DNA of 64,000 bases, taken from NCBI RefSeq assembly GCF_010389155.1, contig NC_057769.1, positions 25,420,735 to 25,484,734 on the forward strand. Reading direction: 5' to 3'. This document shows positions 24,325 through 36,800 of the stretch, piece after piece. The notes under the pieces were generated by a model. It saw only the letters and a list, made by a program, of their open reading frames with translations. It searched no databases and had not been told where the DNA came from. Positions within the stretch are counted from its first letter, which is position 1; every line of letters begins with the position of its first letter. Source of the DNA: Erigeron canadensis (taxonomy: Eukaryota; Streptophyta; Magnoliopsida; Asterales; Asteraceae). The position numbers were made by a program, and so were the translations under genes.

Positions 24325-24520
24325 ATTTGAGACATCACAGTGACATCCAATTGGGTCATATGCAGAGCTCGAACCACTATGCCTGGGATGAAACACAATA
24401 TCTTCGAAAACCCTCCCAATAGTTTACTCCTGCAAATGTAGGAAGTGATATTCAAACCACGCGTGGTGAATTTCTCAAAAGTCTAAGACCTTACCAATCG
24501 ACCACCAAAACATTAGCCAT
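24325..24520 (-). mobile_element. Possible SINE relative, minus orientation
   Basis: On the minus strand 'ggtcgattggtaaggtctta' resembles box A, and GTGGTTTGAATATCAC 45 bases on resembles a weak box B. It abuts the preceding SINE tail. Low certainty. Confidence 0.3.
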
Positions 24521-27500
24521 TAAGAGACATTTATTACGATGTCGTCGTTAAGGCCGATTTAGAGGGTGGCAGACACAACCGACTGAGCAAGATCTGATAT
24601 TTTAGGGGCCCGATTTTTTATTTCATCCGTGCATGCACTTAACTAAGTGCATTATGAACTATAAAAATCATTAAAAATTAAAACATATAATTTAACTCAC
24701 ATAAAAAAAAGCTACTAATTAGCTTTTTGTGTAACGTAAGTAGCCATTTTTCTCTTTTATTATAAAACAATACATGTATATAATATATTATCATTAAACA
24801 ATATATATGATATTGTTATTAATTAAAAAAAATGACATATCATTTTGTTGCTTATTGTTCTTTTAAAGTTTTTTATGTTATTTTGAACCTATCGAATTTA
24901 AATATTAGGTTGTAGATTTTAGATTTTATTTATTTTAGTTTAATCTTTGATTTAGGATTTAGATTTAATCTTAAATTATTAATTGTTTTAAAGTTTAATA
25001 TTTGTGTGTTAGTTTATCTAATATAGTTTGTTTGTCTGGCCAAGAAGTTCGTGTTTTTCTCAGCCTAAATATTTAAATCCTTAGAGACAGTTATGATAGT
25101 CGTTGCTTAAAAGTAGTAGCGAAATTGATTGCAAAATAAGGGAAATTGGCCACATTAAAATTACCTTAAGCAGTTACACGACAAAAAAAGGATGTGTGTT
25201 GATATTGCGATTATAAAACAAAGTCTGTTTTTTCAAAATAGATTATGCGTTTTTAAAACCGCGTTTTGAAAAAGCATGTAGGTACTGCGTTTTCATAGCC
25301 AATAATCACTTTTTCATACAAACATCTTTTTAGATTATTTGCGTTTTACAAACGTAATAATCAGATAATCACTTTATAACACAATCCCAAACACCGTTTA
25401 AAAGTAATTCACCCATTGTGAAATGGTGTCATAAAAAGATATTTTATTTTAATTTCTAATTATATGAAATACCAAAAAAGGTTAAAAGAATCTTGTCACA
25501 TCTTTTACGATAACAATGTCGTCCCTATAAGTGTTTCTTTTCTTTTTGTAAAAAAAATAGATTTTTTGTTTTCCAAATGTCAATGGAAGATGTCGTCGCC
25601 GAAGGTATTTCGCAACAAGTGGCAATTATCTTAGGACGACATAAGAAAAAAACCTTCCCACCACTAATCAAGTACGTACTAGTATAACATTCTCAATACA
25701 TCACTAACCACCATTAGTTTGAAATCCACCGTATATCCATAATTATGTTTCGTGAACCCATATATATGCAAATCAAAATCAATAGTCACAGAGAGATGAA
25801 AAATATATATAGATTATGTATATGTTGCTATCACGAGAGAGCCGACAACATGCACACCGCGGGTCACATATAATGGTGTGCGTTCGTATTTGGAGCATTA
25901 TATATACTCAATAAATAAATAAATAAAGGAACAAACTCCACTATGAAGGCACCGCGAGTCTCTAAATTATGGATGTGCTGTACGATCGGTCGATCGCTAA
26001 ATAACATGAAGGTTATATTAGTATTCATAGTTCTAATACCCGTACGATGTACGGTAATTATATAAATTGTATCAAAAGAAATTCGAATATGTCTCATACA
26101 TCATCCACTGGTATGAAATAAATTATAGTTAAAATAAACCGTTGATCGAAATTAAATTATAATAAAAACGGTAATGATAAATATAATATATGTTTATTTA
26201 GAGTTTATATTTACCTTAAATTTTTAGAATCACATCAAAAACGGAACTTATAAGCATAGTGGATGACGATAAATAACTTTTTAATTTCAAATAGTAAACT
26301 CAAAATTTTAAAGTCTTCATGTTAATAACTTATTATAAGTAATATAAATAATAAGAGTTGAATAATTGAGGGGAAAAAATGATAATTTATTAATGAGAAA
26401 ACGATTAATCAAATAAGGTTATTATATCTTTTATATTATTAATAAGCCAAAAGTTAGAGTTGAATTATAATTCTAATAAGGAAATTGAATGTGTTATTAA
26501 TAAGTCAAGTGGTAAAGTTTAATTATAAGTCTAATAAAAAATTTGAATATATTTATAAGTAAAAAAACTAATTTAATAAAATAAATAAATTGAAAGGACA
26601 CATGTCGATCAAGGATTATGCCACGTGTCATTTTAAGAATATGTCAATTCTGTTTTTTTTATTGGTAGATTATATTACGTATATTAATTATATTTTTTTA
26701 AAATACAGATTTATGGAAATTGTGAGTCTTTATGGATGCATGCTTATATTTATATAAATGTGTAACTATATGTGTAACTATAATTAAAAACATTCACATT
26801 AGTTATAGTTTTGAAAGCAATATTATTTTTGAAAAGAAAATATATAAAGTGTGTAAGACCATTTTCTAAAAAAGCTTCTCACTATAATAAGCTTTTAAAA
26901 ACTTAAAATTAAATATAATATAATTTTTGAAATGAAAAAGTTAATGAAAAGCTCAATATATATAGGTTTTCTCTTAAACCTATTTTTGTACTAAGTTATA
27001 TCGTATTTATTCAATTTTGAGTTCTCTAAAGCTTTTTACCATTACGTACAGTGTAAAACTTTTTCTACGAAAAGTTGTGACGTACATTAATTCTTATACA
27101 CTTTTTCTCAAAAAGTTTTTTAACACTTACTATTGTGGATTGTTACATGGTACTCGTATACTATTGTGGATTGTTACATGGTACTCGTATTTTTTAACTC
27201 GTGCGCACAAAACTTATGTTAACTTAATAAAGTCAATGAATACAAAACTTCGTAAATTAAAAGGTTGTCAATCTAGTTTTATTTTTAATTTTATGTCTAA
27301 AATTTAAGGGTCATTTTACTGTTTATTTATTAAGTAACGAAATGAATGACTAATGTATATATTAATTAAGGGTTGTGCATTGTAAAATAAGTATTAAAGT
27401 AAAATAAATAAGACAAGACATTGATCCTAAAATTATGATTAAATTGATGCACGAAGATTCATAAAACAATTAATGCACGATGATTTTCATGATACATGGT

Positions 27501-29478
27501 GATCTTAACTGAAGTAAAAACTTATTATTTTATTTGTTTTACATTATATATTACTTGTTTTATTTTACCTAAAACCATATTTATTATACTATTTGTGTTA
27601 AAAAACAATTGTTCAAAGGATTTATCAAACGGTCATAAGATCCTGTTTTAATAATTTTACGTTTGCCTATGTCATATTTTGTTTAATAAATCAATAAAGT
27701 CTAATAAATTTACAAAAACAAAAATAACAGTCTTTCTAAACCATAAGAAACGATGGGCTTCTACTTTTAATTGGGCCTCCTTTTTAATCAAGCTTTTACC
27801 ATTATTTTTAAATTTGAGAATTTAAATTTATTTAAAATTACTAAGATATTCCTTTTATAGAAACTCTTTTTATTATCAATTTCATTTTGATAAAATGTTA
27901 GAAATGTCTTTTATAAAGTTATATAAAAATTTCTTAACTATCTTAAACACATTTAGCCTACACGAAGCGTACATATCTAATCTAATATCTATTACTTCTA
28001 ATATTATGTTATAAAACATTTTGTTCTTTTTTCAAATTTCAATTAAGTAATTGAACTACCTAAATTACCCTTCTTCTTTATTCACAAATTTAAACATCTG
28101 TACCTAATACCTATAATACCCTTAAATCTCAACTATTCATTTTTCCCTCTCTCCTAAAATCTCAACTACTCATTTTTTTTTCTCTTCTCCATGAATCATA
28201 TTATTCATCTAATTCATTCAAAATCTTTTATCTCAAAAACCATATATCGATAAATTATAAAAACTGTATGAGTGTTCTTAAAATTTCATACTCTTTAATT
28301 AGAGATGTTATTCAATATATTTTCGACGAATTTTTAACTTCGAGAGCAGAGCCCGTACGGTTAAGGCATTTGGCTATCATACTCTATAATTTGACCTATC
28401 ACTCCCACCATCTCACTGCCGCAACGCGTGAGCACTATCTCTCATATCTTATAATAAAGATTATCACGGTACATAATACTCTTTTTTTATAACTAATTAA
28501 GAATTTGCATGCTCTCTCAATCGCAAATCGCAAAGTAAAACCATATTATGGGCCTTACTTTTTCAGGCTATAGAATAATACATATCTGTCACAATGAAAC
28601 CATCCCTTATGTCATGTGAGTATCCAACTGCAACTGACATTAGGCCCAACTACAAGTGCGAAATGAATCAGTGGATATATCTATTCAATACAAGACGGGT
28701 ACCTACACAATGTGACAAGGTGACAGCAGTGGCGTCGTGACGGCAACAGATAGTGCTGGTGGGGGTGATGGTAACGATGTGGTTATTAATCTAAAAGTGA
28801 TTGATGTAAATGGTACTGTAGTTATTTTATAGTTAAGGGATTTATTTTTTGTAAATAACTTTATTAAGAGTATATATTATTGAGATATTAGGTATACATA
28901 TTTAAATTAATGAATAAAAAAGATAGATACTTTAGATAAATATGAGTGGAAAATATTTTAGAGATATATTAGGTGGATTTAGTGTTTGAGTTAAGAATGT
29001 GTTAAAAATTAAAAATATTTTAGGTATTTTAAAGCTAGAGAATTAAAAAGAGGGGAAAGTAATTTATTTATTAATATAGTATAAATTTTTGAAACCGGAT
29101 AGGACATCCGATGGCTAAAGGCGGTTCACGGTAGGCCCAGTCATACCGCAGAGAAAAACCGGAATAAAAACACGGAAAGTCGGAAAATATATATTTTGTG
29201 GCCGATCGGTTTCTTTCTTTAGATGGATAATGACAATACTAAAATTAATCAACAAAAGCAGTTTTCAACACTAAATATTTGTGTGGCCTCTATTTATAGA
29301 TTAATCGGACAAAAAATAATGCTAGGTCAACCTAAAATCTCTCATACACTTATTCCTAACATTTGTCAAACATTGTTACCATTATCTTATATCTCATATT
29401 GATTGTATATATGAATTCAACAAGTTTTCCACATTCAAGCTAACCAAAATTCCCCCCTAAAGAAGATAATCGAGGAAT
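24521..29478. other. Intergenic AT-rich region upstream of the LEA gene
   Basis: Nearly 5 kb without a convincing exon. It contains a 31-bp tandem duplication (27128-27189) and, near 27975-28080, sequence with repeated 'tctaatat' like the 5' ends of plant Helitrons, without a matching 3' terminus. The short open frames here (for example 28268-28492) lack any recognisable domain. Confidence 0.4.
27128..27189. repeat. 31-bp perfect tandem duplication
   Basis: The 31 bases starting 'tactattgtggattgttaca' at 27128 are repeated without change from 27159 to 27189. It is a recent simple duplication. Confidence 0.9.
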
Positions 29479-31217
29479 ATGCAGGCCATCAAAGATAAAA
29501 TAACAGATCTGAATGCCACTCGTAAGGCAAGGTCCGAAGCCAAACATGAAGAAAAAGTACGTACAAACTATATCATTTTCTTCAAGTTTTGTATATTTAT
29601 ATTTACGTGAGAAATCAATATAATATACTTGATGCATCGATATAGGTTACGTATTCATGTTTAAGTTCAATATGATAAAAATATGGAATATGCTAAATGA
29701 AACTCTTAGGGCTTTACTTAACGTGCACGAAAAGGTAACGTGCATGAAAATGTTGTATATTCCATATTAAAATACCGACCCTCTGAATTTTATGGTAAGT
29801 GTACAACTAATTAATGCACCTTACCGAAAACTTTATAAAAATCCTATTTTTAGAAATGTTAAAATTTATGTAACATTTACACATAGCACTCCTTTAAATA
29901 TTTTTATCTACATTACCTCCTCAACATTAATATTTAAATTACAATATCAATTATTTATCTTTTAAAATATATCCATTAACCTTTTAAATAATTACTTTTA
30001 CATCAATAGTATACACCACTCGATACCGCCTACGCCACCAATAGTCACCCCACCACCACACCATTATCGCAACCACCACCGTCACATTACACGGGTAATG
30101 TGCTAGTACATTTTTATGGGGCCTCCAACTTAATCCTAACTTAAAATTGTTTTCAGTCTTATTCTTTCCAATAATCTCCAAGCTGTATGACAATTATCTT
30201 GTAAATATTGCCTTATTTATCTAACTTTTACTCTGTTTTTTTTCAAAACTCTAAAACAATAATAATCCTTATCATCAACAAAAAAGAAAATGACGACATG
30301 TTCTACTTTTGTCATCCAACATTTATCATCGTTCTTAGAAGCTAGAAGTGTCTTTAATTTTCTTTTTTAATTATTCAAATTCTTATACATAGGGCCATTT
30401 CCTTTTATTAATGACACAGGACACCCGAAATTAGCGGAACGACCTGTTTTTTTAGTTAAACTATTTGCTTTCGTAATGTACCCAACTATGACAAAAAAAA
30501 ACATAGTAGGTTACACTACATAGCAAGTCAAGTAGTTGGATACATTACGTAACCTTTTGGTAATAGTTGGTTAGATTCACATGTCATTATTCCTATTAAC
30601 AAAGACCTGCTGCACATATGTAAATTACCTGGGCTTGAGGAGGCACAAACACTGCCCTGTCAGGCCCAACATTTTAAGGGCACAAAATTGTAAAAAATGT
30701 ATAACGTTCATTACTTATAAAAACTCTGTTTAATATACAAATTTGATAAGGGCCATGGGACTTTTGTCCAGGCTCATCCTGAACACTTAAATCCTTAAGA
30801 CCGCATTTGCTATTGACGATAACTTTTTTTTTTTTTTTTTATTATATATAATGTATCCTCTAGGATGAGTGATCGAGTTAAGTTGATCGATTTATTACTC
30901 ATTGTGGTATATTTAGTCAATAATTAACCTGTAGCTAGGACAGTTAAATATGTATGTTTTGATATATGTTACAGGCTGAGAAAGAGTTAGCAAAATCCAG
31001 GGCTGATGTAGCCCATGAGATCAGGCTAGCACGAGAAGCTGAAGCGTCAATGAATACTCATGTTAATAAGGCAGTTGAAAAGGCTGCCCAACATGATGCT
31101 AAGCTCGCTCCTGACAAACAACATGCCCATAGTAAGGATGCATTGAGCAGCGACGGACAAGATTCTGATGGCAAAACCTCGTCTAATATACCAGCACATC
31201 TTTCCAAGTTTATGTAG
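29479..31217 (+). CDS. LEA_1-family late embryogenesis abundant protein, two exons, 106 aa
   Basis: Exon 1 is 29479-29556 (26 codons, MQAIKDKITDLNATRKARSE...) and ends at a GTACGT donor. Exon 2 is 30975-31217 after TTACAG and ends in TAG; the junction is in phase 0. The joined protein opens with the amphipathic LEA_1 (PF03760) segment rich in Lys, Glu, Ala and Arg (ELAKSRADVAHEIRLAREAE, then NKAVEKAAQHDAK), followed by a Ser/Asp-rich hydrophilic tail. It has no Cys or Trp and no signal peptide, as expected for these small, disordered, desiccation-linked cytosolic proteins, which protect proteins and membranes in drying seeds and stressed tissue. The 1.4-kb intron is long for the family and holds repeat-like sequence, including a possible Helitron 3' end at ~30090-30110. 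Reading frame and splice sites look intact. Confidence 0.85.
30085..30112 (+). repeat. Possible Helitron 3' end in the LEA intron
   Basis: CACATTAC-ACGGG-TAATGTG makes an almost perfect hairpin directly followed by CTAGT, the terminal form of plant Helitrons (hairpin plus CTRR, then host T). The hairpin is closer to CTAG than usual and I could not fix the 5' TC end, so the call is weak. Confidence 0.3.
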
Positions 31218-31983
31218 GTTGTTACCTCAATCATGTATATCCAGGAACTTTTAGAAAAGAAAAAAAAAACCTAATCTTCATCAAGTTAGTAGCTAGTATG
31301 ATAGATCCACACGGCAATGGTTCCATTTTTATACCAACGTTGTCCTGTTTATATGTATTGCAGATTTGATCACTTTTTGTTAACTTTCTGTAAATGGGAT
31401 AATTACATTGGTGTATTTCTGTCTTTCATTTTGCATATGGATAAATTTTTGTAATTTTATTAAGTAATTTCGAGGTAAATGACATGTAATACGGGGGAGA
31501 CGATGGAGATGTCAACAGTCATACATTTATTGGAATATAGAGATGCTACATGACCCACATGTAGACATACCCCCATTTTTTGAAAATCTCGACAAAGCAT
31601 ATGCAGCAGCGAGTGATTGTTATCAATTTATCAATGTCACTAACTCACTCATATCTGTATCTGTTTTCTACCATGATCAAATAAACTGAAAATGCATCAG
31701 AAATTATTAACATTATGTAAATATAAGTAAACACGACTAATAGTGACGCGCAGAGTGAACCATCCTTGAATTATTAACTACTTACAAATTGAAGGGATTA
31801 TCCTTTCGCACAAACGTAAATTTGCAACATTTCATATAAATTAGAATCAAGTAGTCCTTGGTAGGCTATCTAAAGTATAATGACCAAGTCTACCAGTTCG
31901 ACACAGATTAATAAGCTTGGCAGAAACTATGCCATCAGCATCTCTACATGTAGCTGAAGTCAAATTGAAAACTTTTCTCGGTG
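31218..31983. other. LEA 3' flank and spacer
   Basis: About 770 bases between the LEA stop codon and the GTPase pseudogene, which run towards each other (convergent). The LEA 3' UTR is probably in the first 250 bases. No exon seen. Confidence 0.45.
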
Positions 31984-32612
31984 TTAGAATTGTGTTTCAA
32001 TCAATTCTTCCATATCTTTCTCATGTTCAATATTATCTTTGAAAGCTGCTCTGTCATCAAACAGAGCTCGGCGAACAGCTTGCACCGTAAATTCCTATAG
32101 GAAGGTGTTGGAAATCACGATGTAAATATATAGTTATCTTTTCCTCGGGAGGGAAATAAATAAAATAACTATACCAGTTAAAGCTAATTTGGAAGAAAGT
32201 TCAGCATCAACAACCTCAGGAGGCAATATTGCAGGCATCTCACCGTTCTTATTTTAAAACTGTTCTTAATTGATTGTCCCCATATATATATATATATATA
32301 TATATTAGGATTGCATCCAATCTGAAATATGAGTCATAATTTCAAGCAATTATTTAACTGAAAAAAATATGCAAACGAAGAATATACCTTTAAACCGGTG
32401 ATATCTTTTGTCTCCCCAGGATTTGCACTCACACTGGCATGTTTTAACTTTCCTTACTCTTAAACATTAGAGGCAGACAAACACAACAAATAGCAATTTT
32501 GAGTGTGCTAATGACATAAAGTACAGCGCTAATTCGGCCTATTTGATGCAAGGAATTTGCCAAAGAAGATTTCCCAACATTTGGATTACCGAGGAGTAGT
32601 ACAGTAGTTATG
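31984..32612 (-). pseudogene. 3' exons of a DAR/MTG1-type GTPase (broken)
   Basis: Four exon remnants in order on the minus strand match circularly permuted mitochondrial ribosome-assembly GTPases (DAR GTPase 2/MTG1 type). About 32612-32530 encodes the P loop: LLGNPNVGKSSLANSLHQIG. About 32449-32394 encodes HASVSANPGETKDITGLK (switch I/G2 region). About 32244-32176 encodes PAILPPEVVDAELSSKLALTG. About 32103-31984 encodes the C-terminus VQAVRRALFDD...EELIETQF plus stop. The G3 DTPG stretch expected between the second and third remnants is missing, and a long TA microsatellite sits there. The N-terminal exons of the same kind of gene are 17 kb away at 49809-49405. Confidence 0.8.
32282..32308. 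repeat. (TA)n microsatellite
   Basis: An uninterrupted run of TA dinucleotides inside an intron or former exon of the GTPase pseudogene. Confidence 0.9.
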
Positions 32613-33085
32613 TGAGTGTTATTGTGTTACTAGAATGTGTGGCCCTTCCTATGTCTCTAACTCTCTTGAAGAAAGTTTAGGTGATACACGAGGATGCTTT
32701 TAGGGAAAAAGTTGATTAGCCGGCACTATTGGTTCAATGCAGCCACCAATGTGCCCGTGTCATGCTGATAGAAGTGGGTTCCCTGATACGTGTTGACGTT
32801 CAGCCACCACTGTTCAGTGGATCGATGTTGAATCAAGTGGCTGCAAGTTTGGTTTAGGAATCATGGTTTTCTTCTTCTTTTCTTTCTTTAACAGCGAAAT
32901 CATGGTTTTCTTGACACTTATTTGATCCTAAAATCCAGATACTTACTGTTAAAGACGCTGAAATTTGCTTTAAATTCTGAAACTCTCTAATCCTGGGCTC
33001 TTGATGCATAAAGTTGGTTGCTTATATCACTACTTGTTTAGATTTCCTAATTTACTTGTGAAGAGTTATTTTAAAATTGGGTTTT

Positions 33086-33246
33086 GTTAATGACAACCCT
33101 TAGGGTCGTCAGTAAAAACTAATTGGGTGCATTAAAATTTGTACCTTGCTGTTAAAAAAATAGGGAGCGATTTTTAATATATAATGTACAAGTTTTTAAA
33201 CATGTAATATGTTGTTAGTGACAGCCCTTAGGGCTGTCATTATCAT
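33086..33246. mobile_element. Small MITE with palindromic termini
   Basis: The two ends, AATGACAACCCTTAGGGTCG at ~33092 and the palindrome GACAGCCCTTAGGGCTGTC at 33221-33239, are inverted copies of each other, and each is itself a near-perfect palindrome. About 110 AT-rich bases lie between. No transposase; superfamily unclear. Confidence 0.55.
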
Positions 33247-33646
33247 TTTCCTTTAAAATTAGTTTTTTTTTTCAAGTAATGAAATTCCAATAAACTTTAT
33301 TTGTTGTACATTTTCACAAATTTTTTTATTGTCTTATATAACGGGCAAACTTTCAAACTTCATACACAAATGGCACTTGGATGACCCGGTAACCAAGTCA
33401 CCCATAAAAGTCATATTTACCAGCAAAATTCCGGCAACCAAATACCAAATACCAAAAATCTATATCTCATATTTATATCAAAAATACCAAATACCAAACA
33501 CACACATTTCTAAGATCTCTTTCTTAACTTCACCTGCAACACCTACACATACACTACACACAGAACCTCCATTACAATTTACAACATCAATTAAAGTTTA
33601 TTCATATAATAAAAACGATCCTGGAAATACAATAGAGTACAACTGA

Positions 33647-33735
33647 TCATCCATGACGAATGCTGGCTCGTAGTACACGTTTGAATAGAAACCCAACGTT
33701 CGGATACGAGGCAAACACTGATGCACTATTTATTA
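33647..33735 (-). pseudogene. Displaced C-terminal coding tail of the kinase-DIL gene
   Basis: On the minus strand this encodes SVFASYPNVGFLFKRV and ends at a TGA (33649-33647). It matches the end of the paralogous exon at 58813-58693 (SVFASYPAFRFVFKRV). It was cut off from exon 12 by the 128-bp element at 33736-33863, so it is now downstream of a premature stop. Confidence 0.8.
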
Positions 33736-33863
33736 GGGGAATTGATAAAAGTATTATGCATATCGATTAACTTACCACAATTCTGCATTACTTATACAAT
33801 ATGGTTTAACATTTGCACAACATGATAAGATTATCAAAAGAAGTGGTGCCACTCTAACTTCCC
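33736..33863. mobile_element. hAT-like MITE in the last exon of the kinase-DIL gene, 128 bp
   Basis: It starts GGGGAATT and ends AACTTCCC, a short imperfect inverted repeat, and is flanked by a perfect 8-bp duplication ATTTATTA (33728-33735 and 33864-33871). An 8-bp TSD is characteristic of hAT elements. In the paralogue at 58.7 kb the insertion is absent, which confirms the empty site. Confidence 0.85.
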
Positions 33864-36800
33864 ATTTATTAATGCTGACTCTTTTACTTTACTCTTTAGA
33901 TTGATGCCCTTGTCATCGAAAGGTTCGCTGCATTTATATTTATAAACATGGGATTAGTAGTGATAAGAAATGAAATAAGAAACCTTCCATCAATACAAGT
34001 TAGAAAACTCTAAATTCTAGTATAGCCGATGCAATATAATTCAATCAACTCGTATCTTGGTTTGAAATAGCCTAACCCAACCCACTCGATAAACATGTTT
34101 GTCTTTTCCTATCGACATTGTATGTCAGTGTTAGCAAACTATTTACATACATTTCAGTTAACACTAGTGTATTCTAGTAATAGTTAACAAGTACTAACAT
34201 ACATCGTAACTATTACTAACACACATCTTAGTTGAAGATGTATGTTAGTGATAGTTAACCTCTTAACCTGTATGTTAGTACTTCCATCCATGGTGAAGCC
34301 ATGACAATCCATGGCGAAGCCATGACAGCTCAGGGTTGCAACCCATAGGTAGATCACCCACCAATTACTCCCTATGTCCTATCACCCCTTATAACCTATC
34401 ATCCCCACCAGCTACCTATTATCAAAAACTCATTCATCTCCCAAAAATGTCTCTAAACATAATAAAACCCTACATCTTTTCCCAAAATCACAATTAAAAA
34501 TAAAGAAAAATTCATCATCATCATCGTTTCCTAAAGTCCCCAAATACTTTACATCAGCAAAATAATATTATGATAACCTTTTAGGCTCCCATAAAATAAC
34601 TTTTTATCCTTTCGACATGATAGTCAGACCCAATAATCATCATGGGTCTCTAGAATTACCAAAGAATATCAAAGGGTATCAATCTATCCGTAGTTTCACC
34701 CATGTCCCTCTCATTCATGACTGCATCATGCATGACCCTAAAAAAAAATCTACATTCATCTTCTTTGTGAGTTTTGGTGAACTTTCCATTTCGAGGAGGA
34801 ATCCTCTTCTATTGATGGTACCATCATTCTGGGTATAAAAAATATCTATGTGTGCTGACTATCTTCATACCATTCTTATTCTTCCAAAAGACACTAAGGA
34901 TCAACCTTTTGTGGAATCAACAACAGTCGAATGAATGGAAGGAGTGGTTTCCATGCATGGAATATAACTAGAGATTATTACTTGTGGATGTAACCAATTA
35001 TGACCAAATGTCTATGTTATGTAAAGATCTCGTAAAATGTCAAATGGACGTTCAAATCCCGGTTATGGGATGTACCCGACCAATCAAATACTTACAAGGG
35101 ACAGAATATATATGGTTGTCACATATACATGGGTACATCGAATAACCGGGATTAGAAAGTTCATTACATGGCATAGACATTTTACAAAATCTTTACATAA
35201 TATAGACATTTAGTCATAGTTAGTGACATCCATAAATAATCCAATATAATTACAACCTAGTTAAGCCAAATCCAATCCCTAGCAACCCTATAAAAAAAGA
35301 CCTTCATATGTGGAGGTTGTTTACCCATACCATCTAATGCCTAACAGACAATTGTGGTTGTTACAATGAAGCCTCTTTCACTTATTATATGCCTATGAAT
35401 CGCGCCCTCGTTACTAGACGCCATATTAACTATGCTCAAATCATCTTTGATAATATGAAGCAAAAGGTCACAATAAGCAACTGTTCCCATATTGTTTCGT
35501 TCACCAGATTCTTCTAACTCAACTTTAAACATGCGTTAGCTAAAGACTATGAGCAATCAGAAGACAACTCTATCATGCCAGCAAAAATTAGAGCTGCTAT
35601 CTGCAAACAGGTTGGTGAGCCTTTTGTAGCACACATGACTCACATGGAAGAGGACAACTATTGGGAGTCAACACTTTAAAATAGTGAAGTGACTACTCGA
35701 AGTGCTATGGACTCCAAATTGTCCAAAGAGACTCGCTCGCTAGAAAATCCCCTGCGCCCTCTAAAGTCTCCATGATGTCAACCAAGAGGTCTACCTAGGC
35801 AATGTGCTTAACCATTCAACTTCATGCTCCGCTGCCATCCTAAAACGGAAGCAAGTGTACTAAAGGTCAAACTGTAAATAAAAAAATTAAGAATTCCTCA
35901 CTAGCCAATGGTGATAGTCAGCAAGCCCAATAGCAGCCTCCAAAAAGACTGTTGATGAGATAAAAGAAAGCAGTGAGCAATCACCTCAAAATTCTGTAGG
36001 AGAGGTTTGAGAAGATAAAGGGTTACCCCAGCCCACTAGTAGTCTGATCAAAGTACTACAAACATTCACCTTCTCCTCCTTCACCATCTGAGTCGCAGTC
36101 GGCACATGCTAGATCACAAGTTGTGTTACTGCCAATTCTGGTGCTGATGAAGTCTTGGCAAAACAACATGATGAGACTGAGGCACTCATTAATCCCTTTC
36201 CCATTGCTTAAAGTGTTCCAATACCAACTTTTCAAGAAAGTAGCGGAACACAAAATGTTTCTTTTGTTGATGATATGAAGGTCATCGATTAAAAAGGAGC
36301 TGGCAATGACTTGAATATAATGAAAGAAGATAATGTGTTCGAGCTGGCTACATAAGAAGTAGTCAGCGGGTAGTTTTTAGAGAATACTTGGTCAAGATAT
36401 AGGCCATCATCTATGAACCTCAACCTGCTCAATCTTGTTCTCCACAAAATGAGAAACTTCCACCTATGCCACCTCCACCAACCTTCTCACCAGTACGCCC
36501 AAAAGATTAACCTCCAACTCTCATTCTTGAATATATTTCTTTGTTTCATCCTGTAATATTTGTGATTTTGACCCGTTGACTATTTGTGTAACTTGACTAA
36601 CTAATTTTAGTTAGTAATGTAATTGAATGTCATTCTATAATTTAATGACGTGTATTATGCTAGCCGAGACCATTTGACCGTTTTATTTGATACCGTACTA
36701 GACGATGTTTAACTGATTAGAAATGTGAATGGGTTATCCATGGGTTGACCCATGACCCATCCCAATTGACCCAACCCTATCTCCTCCCATTCTTCCATCT

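Noticed and set aside
28268..28492. 74-codon plus-strand frame
   Set aside because: AT-rich intergenic DNA, no domain, no splice partners.
30966..30974. LEA translation start at 30966
   Set aside because: The in-frame ATG at 30966 lies in the intron just before the TTACAG acceptor; exon 1 at 29479 supplies the conserved MQAIKDK start.
36056..36253. 65-codon minus-strand frame
   Set aside because: It is antisense to the degenerate copia third-ORF copy.
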